Of a DNA stretch of 58,196 bases, positions 8,084 to 15,012 are shown piece by piece. A program made the translations under genes and the position numbers. Location: contig JACRDU010000046.1 of the NCBI GenBank assembly GCA_016218495.1, forward strand, positions 1 through 58,196. The letters are read 5' to 3'. How positions within the stretch are numbered: the stretch's first letter is position 1; each line of letters begins with the position of its first letter. Under the pieces are notes generated by a model. The model made no database searches. It had not been told where the DNA came from and worked only from the letters and a program-made list of their open reading frames with translations. The stretch is from Elusimicrobiota bacterium (GTDB lineage Bacteria; Elusimicrobiota; Elusimicrobia; UBA1565).

Positions 8084-8946
8084 TGAGGGCAGAGCGGCGC
8101 GCCGTCGTCCTGTTCGCGATGGGGGTCTGGGCGGGAGGCGCCGGGGCGGCGAGCGCTTTCGACATCGGCGACATCGCTTGGATGAGGAAGGTGGATTTCG
8201 CGAAGGTCAAGCAGGCGACCGACCGCTGCAAGAAGCTCCGGCGCAGCTGCCTGGCCTTCGGCGAGGAGCCCATCCCCGCAAAGGACTGGTCCTGGATCCT
8301 CGACGGGCTGAGCCCTGAAGAGACCGAGGTGATGCGGCGCCGCTACAGCATCCCTCCCCAGGTCATGACGGAGGTCAACGCGGCCTCGATCCGGCTCGCT
8401 CGGGGACGCCCAGAGGAGCTGCGCGACGCGGTGGGGTCGACGCCGCCGGGTTTCCGTCGGGAGGCGGCCGGGCGGATTGCGCGCATTGCGGGGGGCGCGA
8501 CGCCCCAGCCGGTCCGGGCCGACCCTCCCCGCGTCGTGGAGGCCGCTGCAAAGCCCTCCGGCAGCGGGAGAGGCAAGGCGGCGGCGCCGCCTCCGGCGCC
8601 GGGCACGACGCGGCGCGTCCCGCCCGAGCGGCTTGCACGGCTGAACCGTCCGTTGGCCCGAGCGGCCCAGACCGGGCGCCTCGATGCCGATTCGCTGGCC
8701 AAGGCGCTGGCGTGGGCCAAGGCAAACCCGCCCATGGGCGACGCGGAACGCCGCCTGCGCGAGCGGGCCCAGGGGCTCCGCCGGATGATGGGGAAGAGCC
8801 TGTCGGGAAGCGATGCCGCGGCGGTGCGCGAGCTGGCCCGGGACTCCGGTTTGACGCTGAGCAAGGCTGAGGAGGAGAACCTCATCAGGGCCATCGAGGG
8901 CGGCCTGTCTTGGGGCGAGAAGTTCCGCCTATGGCGAGCGTTCTAG
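8080..8946 (+). CDS. Secreted protein of unknown function
   Basis: The protein has 288 residues. The ATG at 8080 overlaps the stop of the preceding giant gene, implying coupled translation. The N-terminus MMRAERRAVVLFAMGVWAGGAGAASAF is a good Sec signal. Two Cys (in DRCKKLRRSC) lie close together shortly after the cleavage point and could form a disulphide. The middle is a low-complexity Ala/Pro/Gly linker, and the C-terminal 100 residues are helical and charged. I recognise no family. Its position suggests a partner of the HExxH/kinase protein, for example an inhibitor or chaperone, but that is speculation. Its 3' end overlaps the convergent response regulator by 18 bases, with no terminator visible between them. 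Confidence 0.7.
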   Translation: MMRAERRAVVLFAMGVWAGGAGAASAFDIGDIAWMRKVDFAKVKQATDRCKKLRRSCLAFGEEPIPAKDWSWILDGLSPEETEVMRRRYSIPPQVMTEVNAASIRLARGRPEELRDAVGSTPPGFRREAAGRIARIAGGATPQPVRADPPRVVEAAAKPSGSGRGKAAAPPPAPGTTRRVPPERLARLNRPLARAAQTGRLDADSLAKALAWAKANPPMGDAERRLRERAQGLRRMMGKSLSGSDAAAVRELARDSGLTLSKAEEENLIRAIEGGLSWGEKFRLWRAF

Positions 8947-9300
8947 CAGGCCGTCGATGGCCTCGAAAAGGGCGGCCGCAGTGACCGGCTTGCGCAGGAA
9001 GCGCACATCCCGCGCCACTGGGACCCGTCCGACCTGGCGGTTGAGGGGCAGGGAGCTCAGGAACACGACGGGAATCTCGGCCATGGCCGGATGGGCGCGG
9101 AACCTCTCGAAGGCGCCCTCGCCGGCCATGCCCGGCATCTCGAAATCGAGCAGGACGACGTCGGGACGTTCGCTGCGGGCGGTCTCCACGGCTGCCTCTC
9201 CGTTGGAGGCGGTCAGGATGTCGTGGCCGCGGAGCTTCAAATGCTCCTTCAGGATGTCCACGACGGTCGGGTCATCGTCGACGACGAGGATTTTGGCCAT
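8929..9300 (-). CDS. Single-domain response regulator (CheY-like receiver)
   Basis: 123 residues make up one receiver domain: MAKILVVDDDP with the acidic pocket D8-D10, phospho-acceptor D52 in VVLLDFEMPG, a Ser in the VVFLSS strand at the Thr/Ser switch position, and Lys in RFLRKPV. There is no output domain, so it must act through protein contact or phospho-relay. I chose the ATG at 9300 because the receiver fold begins right there. There is no clear ribosome-binding site in front of it, only GGAG about 20 bases away. It is transcribed away from a second receiver protein of equal length (9441-9812), and the two share the 140-base divergent region. Confidence 0.88.
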   Translation of the reverse strand: MAKILVVDDDPTVVDILKEHLKLRGHDILTASNGEAAVETARSERPDVVLLDFEMPGMAGEGAFERFRAHPAMAEIPVVFLSSLPLNRQVGRVPVARDVRFLRKPVTAAALFEAIDGLLERSP

Positions 9301-9379
9301 GGTCTTGAGGGCGATTTGGAGCTCCCCGCCCAATGCTGAAAAATACAACAAAATCATGGGGAATCGCCATAAGAATCTC

Positions 9380-9413
9380 TTGTCTGGCCCGGCGTGGCGC
9401 ATTCCGACTACAT
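9380..9413 (+). promoter_or_regulatory. Promoter-like element, N22-spacer class, copy C
   Basis: TTGTCT (9380-9385), 22 bases, CTACAT (9408-9413), with GGCGCATTCCG in the spacer. The arrangement matches the elements at 146 and 3477. A leader of about 20 bases with GAGGAGG follows before the ATG at 9441. Confidence 0.4.
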
Positions 9414-9440
9414 ATTAGGTGGACGCTGAGGAGGCGAACC

Positions 9441-9812
9441 ATGAAGAGGACTCTGATGATAATCGACGACGACCCGCGCGTGCGCGAGCTCTTCCGGGCG
9501 GCGTTGGCCGATGAATTCGAGGTGGTCTGCGCCGAAGGCGGGCAGGAAGGCCTCGATGCCTGCCGTCGGTCCGTCCCGGACGTCATCCTGCTGGACCTAT
9601 GCATGCCGCGCGTCGACGGCATGCGCGTGCTCATGGAGCTGCGCATGGAGGAGGGCACGAGCGGGGTCCCGGTGGTCGTCTTCAGCTCCGCGCGCCTGGA
9701 CGGCCCCACCCGGGCGGCGCTCGCGCGGCATGCGAACGTCCGCCTCCTCCTCGACAAGGTCGCGGACTTCCGGCGCTTCGGAGATGCCGTGCGCGGGGCG
9801 GTGCTGACGTGA
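9441..9812 (+). CDS. Single-domain response regulator
   Basis: This 123-residue receiver domain has D9-D11 in MIIDDDPR, phospho-acceptor D52 in VILLDLCMP, a Ser switch in VVVFSSARLD and a Lys in LLLDKVADF. The last replaces the usual KP pair by KV. The ATG at 9441 has a strong GAGGAGG eight bases upstream. The stop overlaps the GTG of the HEAT-repeat gene (GTGA), so the two are translationally coupled and may work together. It lies downstream of an N22-class promoter-like element also found before the exported-protein genes. It could therefore be a regulator belonging to that module. Confidence 0.87.
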   Translation: MKRTLMIIDDDPRVRELFRAALADEFEVVCAEGGQEGLDACRRSVPDVILLDLCMPRVDGMRVLMELRMEEGTSGVPVVVFSSARLDGPTRAALARHANVRLLLDKVADFRRFGDAVRGAVLT

Positions 9813-10672
9813 CCGGCGCAGGCTGGATGCTGGGCGCCGTGCTGGCCGCGGCGGCCGCGGGCCAGACCCTTCCGGGACGGGTCCCGGGGGCGGCGGCCCC
9901 CCTGCGCGCCATCCTCTTGGACCGGGGACGCGGATTCGAGGAGAGGGCGGCGGCGGCCGTTTCCCTGCGCCCGTATGGCCGCGGCGACTCAGAGACGGTC
10001 CGAGCCCTGCTCGACGTCCTCGGGGACCGGGGGGAGGAGGGCGCGCTGCGCAAGGAGGCGGCCCTGAGCCTGTCGCTGGCGGGGGGGCTCGCCGAGGTCT
10101 CTTCCGCACTGCTCGCCGCGGCGGGCGACACGCGGGAGGACGACGAGCTGCGTGGGGCGGCTTATCGGGCGCTCTACGCCATGACGAACCGGGCGGAGGT
10201 GGCGCGAGCTTTGATGGAAGCCGCCTCCGACCCGGGCCTCTCCCTTGAAGTCCGCTGTGCGGCCGCGTGGGGAGCGTTCAAGGCGGTCGGCCGCGCGGAT
10301 GTGCGCGCGGCCCTCGTCGACATCCTGGCCGATCCGGCGCAAGAGCCGCGGCTCCGGACCGAGGCCGCCAAGAGCCTCTTCCGGGCGATGAACACCGTCG
10401 AGGCGTCCGAGGCTGTCAAGAAGGTCGCCGCTGACGCGCGTGCGCCGGCCGGCCCGAGGGAGGCTTCGGTCCGCGCCCTGGCCGCGCGGGCCGGCGAGGC
10501 GGAGGTCCGGGCCCTCCTCTCGGACCTGGCGTCCTCGGACGCCGAGCCGGCCGTGCGCCGCGCCGCAGCCAGGGCGCGGACGGGGTTCATCGATGCCGCG
10601 ACGGCGGCGTACTTCCACCTCGACGCGGTCCCGCCTCACGGCTACTGGCGGGACCCGCTGGAGGAGCCGTGA
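9809..10672 (+). CDS. Exported HEAT-repeat protein
   Basis: The 287-residue protein starts at a GTG that overlaps the previous stop. A short hydrophobic N-terminus (GWMLGAVLAAAAAGQT) looks like a signal peptide. From about residue 30 to 270 it consists of repeated two-helix units of roughly 35-40 residues, each with a pattern like LRxEAAxSLxxA, typical of HEAT or PBS-lyase repeats. Such proteins bind other proteins and carry no catalytic residues. The stop overlaps the next ATG by 4 bases. Function is unknown, but coupling to a receiver gene suggests a regulated scaffold. A start at the ATG at 9827 is also possible. Confidence 0.78.
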   Translation: MTGAGWMLGAVLAAAAAGQTLPGRVPGAAAPLRAILLDRGRGFEERAAAAVSLRPYGRGDSETVRALLDVLGDRGEEGALRKEAALSLSLAGGLAEVSSALLAAAGDTREDDELRGAAYRALYAMTNRAEVARALMEAASDPGLSLEVRCAAAWGAFKAVGRADVRAALVDILADPAQEPRLRTEAAKSLFRAMNTVEASEAVKKVAADARAPAGPREASVRALAARAGEAEVRALLSDLASSDAEPAVRRAAARARTGFIDAATAAYFHLDAVPPHGYWRDPLEEP

Positions 10673-11239
10673 GGGCCGCGCTCCTCGTCGCCGCGGGAGC
10701 CGTCCTGGCCTGGGCCGGAGGCCAACCGCTGGAGCTCGCCGTCCGTGCCGAGCCCGGCGCCTTCACGACGCTGCGCTGCGACTCCCCGAAGATATCCCTC
10801 GACGCCTGGCAGGTCTCCGGGCGGGACTATTCATTCCGGGGCAGCGTCGACGGTGCGTCCATCGCCTGGTCGGCGCGGCGCGCCGTGGAGTTCTCCGCGG
10901 ACGAGCGAGTCGAGGTCTACCGGCTCACCGGCGATGGGTTCGAAGCGCGGCTCGAGCCGCTCCATTCGGACCGGGGCGACTTCCGCCTCGTCCTGACGCC
11001 GGCGTCGGGGGGGCGTGCGGCTGTGCGCTTCGACCCGGAGGGGGGCGGCGCCGGGTCGGAGTACATCGTGGGAGGGGGGGGGAATCACGGCCCGAACGCG
11101 GAGCATGGGCGCCCGGTCGCGGCTGACCGGGACGATGGAACCCTCCGTGGCGGACCCCGTGCGCCTGAGCGCGGTCGGGGCCGCCTTGGCCTTGATCAGG
11201 CTGGACCCGCCGCTGAGGCGGCGGGGGCGGGCGCATTGA
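10669..11239 (+). CDS. Unknown secreted or membrane protein, interrupted by a one-base frameshift in a G9 tract
   Basis: It starts with MRAALLVAAGAVLAWAGGQPLEL, a likely signal peptide, overlapping the HEAT gene stop. The first 135 residues are a beta-rich domain. At 11074-11082 there are nine consecutive G. Reading straight on gives a low-complexity frame that runs 104 bases into the next gene and stops at 11379. With one G fewer, the frame continues as ITARTRSMGARSRLTGTMEP and ends in a hydrophobic segment (LSAVGAALALIRLDPPLRRR) with a stop at 11239, just before the next promoter. I believe the second version is the real C-terminus, a membrane anchor. This is either an assembly error, a true lesion or a phase-variable tract. 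Confidence 0.6.
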
Positions 11240-11264
11240 TTTTCAGGGAGGTATTGGATACCAT
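11236..11264 (+). promoter_or_regulatory. Sigma-70-type promoter for the OmpR-type regulator
   Basis: TTGATT (11236-11241), 17 bases, TACCAT (11259-11264). The start would fall about 5 bases before the GTG at 11276, leaving almost no leader. Confidence 0.5.
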
Positions 11265-11275
11265 CAGCTCCCGGA

Positions 11276-11962
11276 GTGGAAGCGGAAAAAACCATCCTTC
11301 TGGTGGAAGACGACGCGCGCATGCGCGCCGTGCTGAGCGAGGGCCTGCGCGGCGCCGGCTACAGGGTCATCGAGGCTGACGGCGTGAAGGTGGGGCTCCA
11401 CCTGTTCCGCACCCACGAGCCGCAGCTGGCCGTCCTCGACATCGACCTGCCCGACGGCAGCGGCCTCGACGTCTGCCGGGGCATCCGCGCGAGCAAGAAC
11501 CTCTCCACGACCCCGGTCATCATGCTGACGGGGAAGGGGGGGCTGGAGGACAAGGGCGCGGGCTTCGAGGCCGGGGCGGACCAATACCTCGTCAAGCCCA
11601 TCGCGCCCCGGGAGCTCATCATGTGGGCCGCCGCCCTTTTGCGCCGGCTGAAGCTCGACACCGGCCCCGGCGAAGAGCTCAAGGCCGGCCCCCTCGTCAT
11701 CGAGCTGGCGGCGCATCTGGTCCGGTATGCGGACCAGGTCGTGTCCAACCTGACCGTGAAAGAGTTCGAGCTGCTCTGCTTCCTGGTCCGCAAACGGCCC
11801 CAGGTCCTGAGCCGCAAGAACATCCTCTCCAACCTCTGGCACACCATCGCCGTCGACAATGTGGTCGATACGCACATCTTCAACCTGCGGCGGAAGCTGC
11901 CGCGCGAGGCGGCCGACCGGATCCAGAGCGTCCCCGGAAAGGGGTTCCGCTACTTCGAATAG
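11276..11962 (+). CDS. OmpR/PhoB-type response regulator
   Basis: The 228-residue protein has an N-terminal receiver (acidic pair in LVEDDARM, phospho-acceptor D55 in AVLDIDLPDG, Thr in VIMLTGKGG, Lys in YLVKPIAP). A C-terminal winged helix follows (LTVKEFELLCFLV, the recognition-helix region VDTHIFNLRRKL, and the GKGFRYF hairpin). It starts at GTG 11276, the first codon that fits both the receiver and the promoter at 11236-11264. It converges on, and overlaps by 13 bases, a sensor kinase on the opposite strand, which is the likely cognate partner. Targets are unknown. Confidence 0.9.
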   Translation: MEAEKTILLVEDDARMRAVLSEGLRGAGYRVIEADGVKVGLHLFRTHEPQLAVLDIDLPDGSGLDVCRGIRASKNLSTTPVIMLTGKGGLEDKGAGFEAGADQYLVKPIAPRELIMWAAALLRRLKLDTGPGEELKAGPLVIELAAHLVRYADQVVSNLTVKEFELLCFLVRKRPQVLSRKNILSNLWHTIAVDNVVDTHIFNLRRKLPREAADRIQSVPGKGFRYFE

Positions 11963-13401
11963 GCCTGCGGCGGCGCCGCGGGCAGCGTGAAGGAGAACGC
12001 GGACCCGCGTTCGTACTCGCTCTCGGCCCAGATGCGTCCGCCGTGGCTTTCGACGATCTCCTTGCAGATGACCAGGCCCAGGCCGGTCCCCTTCGCGAAC
12101 CGCACCTTATGCATCGTCTCTTCGACCTGCACGAACTTCGTGAACAGGCTGGGGATCTTGTCGGCGGGGATGCCGATGCCCGTGTCGCGCACGACGATGC
12201 GGTCCCCCGAGGGCCCGTCGTGGCGCCACTCCACGCTCACCCGCCCGTCCTTCGGGGTGAACTTGAGCGAGTTGGAGACCAGGTTCGTCAACAGGCGCCG
12301 CAGGGCCTGCTCGTCGGCCCAGACGCCCACCGAGTCCGGGACCCCCGTGGCGTCGAGGGCGACGCCGAACTCGGCCGCCTTCGGGCCGAGCAGGTCGAGC
12401 ACCGCCTGGACGGCCGGCCGCAGCGGCACGGCCGAGGGGGTGAAGGCGAGCTTGCCGGCCTCCAGCTTCGTCAGGTCGAGGATGTTGTCGATGAGCTCGG
12501 CCAGGTCGTTGCAGCTCTGGATCACCACGCGCATCGAATCGGCCTGCTTGTCGGTCAGCGGCCCGCGCGTGCCCATCAGCATCAGGTCGGCATGCCCGAT
12601 GACGGCCCCGAGCGGGCTGCGCAGGTCGTGGGTGATCTTGGCCAGGAAGCTGTCCTTGAGCCGCTCGAGCTCCCCCAAGCGGTGGCTCATGGCGTTGAAT
12701 TCCGCCGAAAGCTCCCCCAGCTCGTCCTCCCGCCGCGTGATGACGCGCGCCGAGAAATGCCCCGAGCTCACCTGCTGGGCGCCCTGCATCAGCTTCTTGA
12801 TGGTCCGAGTGAAGCTCCCGGCGAGGAGGTTGGCCCCCGCCAGCCCGAAGCCCAGGCTGGCTATGGCGGCCCAGAGGAAGCGCCTGAGGGTCCCTCCGGC
12901 CGCGGCGGCGACGGCCGCCCGCTCGGCCGACAGGTCGTAGCCGGCGCGCAGGGCGACGGCCCTCGGACGGTCGGCCTCCCCGCCGGAGAGGGAGGCCGAA
13001 GTGGCTTTGAGCGGGACGACCCTCTCCAGCACCCGCGCCTCTGCGAGCGCGTAGGTCGTCTCCCTGGGAGCTCGGTCGGCGAAGGCGGCCCGGACGCCGT
13101 CTTCGTTGAGGGGCTCTTTGACGCCGGCGCGGGCCCGGCGCAGGAGCGTCTTGCCGTCCGAGCGGACCAGGGAGGCGTACAGGGCGGAGCCAGCGGCGGC
13201 GGCCTCGAAAGGAGCGAGGTCGCCCTCGGTCAAGGCGGCTTCAGCGAGGGCGGCCAGGCGAAGGGAGTCGTCGGCGAGCCTGCGCTCCATCTCCCGACCC
13301 AGCGTCCGGCGCTCCGCGGCGTACTGGATGGCCCCGGTGAGGCCCACCACGAGGAAGACCAGCCCCGACGTCAGGGCACCGAGCTTCCCGCGGATGGTCA
13401 T
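11950..13401 (-). CDS. Membrane sensor histidine kinase
   Basis: The 483-residue protein has a transmembrane segment at about residues 8-28, a periplasmic sensor region of about 140 residues, a second transmembrane segment at about 173-195, and HAMP. A HisKA domain follows with H258 in FLAKITHDLRSPLG, then an HATPase domain (N box LLTNLVSNSLKF, G1 DTGIGIP, G2 GTGLGLVI). It is full length for the family. The start codon is 7 bases from an ATAAAT -10 box, so the message is probably leaderless. The convergent OmpR-type regulator is the natural partner. The sensed signal is unknown. Confidence 0.92.
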   Translation of the reverse strand: MTIRGKLGALTSGLVFLVVGLTGAIQYAAERRTLGREMERRLADDSLRLAALAEAALTEGDLAPFEAAAAGSALYASLVRSDGKTLLRRARAGVKEPLNEDGVRAAFADRAPRETTYALAEARVLERVVPLKATSASLSGGEADRPRAVALRAGYDLSAERAAVAAAAGGTLRRFLWAAIASLGFGLAGANLLAGSFTRTIKKLMQGAQQVSSGHFSARVITRREDELGELSAEFNAMSHRLGELERLKDSFLAKITHDLRSPLGAVIGHADLMLMGTRGPLTDKQADSMRVVIQSCNDLAELIDNILDLTKLEAGKLAFTPSAVPLRPAVQAVLDLLGPKAAEFGVALDATGVPDSVGVWADEQALRRLLTNLVSNSLKFTPKDGRVSVEWRHDGPSGDRIVVRDTGIGIPADKIPSLFTKFVQVEETMHKVRFAKGTGLGLVICKEIVESHGGRIWAESEYERGSAFSFTLPAAPPQAYSK

Positions 13402-13408
13402 GCAGGGG

Positions 13409-13437
13409 ATTTATCCATTTCGGCGCCGTCGGGTCAA
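13409..13437 (-). promoter_or_regulatory. Sigma-70-type promoter, leaderless type, for the sensor kinase
   Basis: Read on the minus strand: TTGACC (13437-13432), 17 bases, ATAAAT (13414-13409), then 7 bases to the ATG at 13401. A normal start site coincides with the start codon. Confidence 0.7.
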
Positions 13438-13450
13438 TTCGGGGCGTTCC

Positions 13451-13478
13451 TTGACACCCCGAGGGGGGGCGTTAAACT
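13451..13478 (+). promoter_or_regulatory. Sigma-70-type promoter, leaderless type, for the Ser/Thr kinase
   Basis: TTGACA (13451-13456), 16 bases including a G7 run, TAAACT (13473-13478), then 5 bases to GTG 13484. It is back to back with the sensor kinase promoter, with the two -35 boxes only 13 bases apart. Confidence 0.65.
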
Positions 13479-13483
13479 GTCGC

Positions 13484-15001
13484 GTGGTGCTCGCGCCCGC
13501 CTTCGTCGCATTGCTCGCGGCCGTCTCCGGCGGGGATTCCTTCGCAAACGAGCCCGTCGAGGACGAGAAGACCGTCCGGCAGGCGCGCTTCATCTCCAAC
13601 AAGGAGATCCAGGACGCGCTCCAAAAGCTCGCCCGGCCTTCCGGCGGCCCGGCGCTCGGCGGGGACCCGTTCTCCGCCCAGGAGGACCTGAAGGTCCGCA
13701 TCCAGCGCATCCTTCCGATGCTCGAACGCCTCGAGACGATGAAGGGTGGGTACGCCCACCTCGAATCCTTGGGCCCGGTCGAGGGAGAGCGCGCCGAGGT
13801 GCGCGCGGGCCTGGTGGCCGAGCAGGCGGCCTTTAACGAAGCGAGCCAACGCTTCAACGAGCTGCGCAAGCAGCATCAGACCCGGGAGCTCCAGGACATC
13901 CTGATCAAGGGGAAGTCGGCCGGCGTGCAGGAGAAGATATCGAGGGCGATGGAGCTCGAGCATTTCTCCGACGAGATCAAGGACGTCCGGCTCAAGACCG
14001 CGGCCGTCCTGGCCGACGATGAGGATGCCTTCAAGAAGGCGGCACAGGAGCTCCAGCGCAGGCGGCGGCAGGCGGCCGCCGCGGCGGGGGGCGCCGGCGT
14101 CCTGGGGGCCGCGGCCTTCGGGCTCTGGCTCTGGCGCCGGCGGGGTCCGCGGAAGGCCCCCGCCTCCCCGGCGGCGCCGTCGGGCGCGCTGTCTGCCGGC
14201 GCGCTCGTCGGGCGGAATTTCCGCATCGAGCGCGAGCTCGGGCGGGGCGGGATGGGCCTCGTCTACGAAGCGACGGACCTGGCCCTGCGGCGCAAGGTCG
14301 CGGTCAAGCAGATGCGCTCCGAGCTGCGCGAGAACCCGAAGGACCTCGGACAGTTCATGGAGGAGGCGCGGCTGGTGGCCTCCCTGAAGCATCCTAACGT
14401 GGTCGAGATACATTCCATCGTCGATGAGGGAGGAGAGGTCTATCTGGTCTTCGAGTTCGTCGCCGGGAACACCCTGAATTCCCTCCTCCAGCGTTCCCCG
14501 CGCCTCGCCCTGCCGTCGGCACGGGGCCTGCTGGACCAGATCGGCTCCGCGCTGGACTACGCCCATGGGCAGAAGGTCATCCATCGCGACCTCAAGCCCG
14601 CCAACGTGATGGTCACGGCGCAGGGCGCGGTCAAGGTGATGGATTTCGGGCTGGCCCACCAAGCCCAGCAGACCGTCGCCCGTCAGACCCGGGCAGAGTC
14701 GTGGGGAACCCCGCCGTACATGGCGCCGGAGCAGGAACTGGGCACCGTGTCCAGAGAATCAGACCTCTATTCCCTGGCGGTCCTTTTTTATGAGTCTCTG
14801 ACGGGGAAGCTGCCTTTCCCGGGGCCCAATTACCTGGCTCAGAAGCGGGAGCTGCGGTTCATCCCCGCGTCGCATGCGGCGCCGGGGCTGCCCTCCGGGC
14901 TGGACTCGGTTTTCTCCCGGGCCCTGCATCCGGACCCGGCAAAGCGCTTCCATTCGGCCGCCGAATTCACCGGTGCCGTGGATTTCGCGGCGGGGAGCTA
15001 G
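13484..15001 (+). CDS. Transmembrane Ser/Thr protein kinase (PknB/Hanks type)
   Basis: The 505-residue protein has an N-terminal signal-like segment (VVLAPAFVALLAAVSGG), an extracytoplasmic helical region to about residue 195, one transmembrane segment (GAGVLGAAAFGLWLW) and a cytoplasmic kinase domain from about 240. The motifs are complete: GRGGMGLVYEA (ATP loop), VAVKQM (ATP Lys), HRDLKPANV (catalytic Asp), VMDFGLA (metal Asp) and PPYMAPEQ. The order is inverted relative to typical PknB, which has its kinase at the N-terminus and sensor at the C-terminus. Two tandem GTG codons (13484, 13487) lie 5-8 bases after the -10 box and no ribosome-binding site is visible. The start is therefore inferred from leaderless logic and from the signal sequence. 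The stop is 12 bases from the convergent pelG stop, with no terminator seen. Confidence 0.9.
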   Translation: MVLAPAFVALLAAVSGGDSFANEPVEDEKTVRQARFISNKEIQDALQKLARPSGGPALGGDPFSAQEDLKVRIQRILPMLERLETMKGGYAHLESLGPVEGERAEVRAGLVAEQAAFNEASQRFNELRKQHQTRELQDILIKGKSAGVQEKISRAMELEHFSDEIKDVRLKTAAVLADDEDAFKKAAQELQRRRRQAAAAAGGAGVLGAAAFGLWLWRRRGPRKAPASPAAPSGALSAGALVGRNFRIERELGRGGMGLVYEATDLALRRKVAVKQMRSELRENPKDLGQFMEEARLVASLKHPNVVEIHSIVDEGGEVYLVFEFVAGNTLNSLLQRSPRLALPSARGLLDQIGSALDYAHGQKVIHRDLKPANVMVTAQGAVKVMDFGLAHQAQQTVARQTRAESWGTPPYMAPEQELGTVSRESDLYSLAVLFYESLTGKLPFPGPNYLAQKRELRFIPASHAAPGLPSGLDSVFSRALHPDPAKRFHSAAEFTGAVDFAAGS

Positions 15002-15012
15002 GGAGAAAGCCG

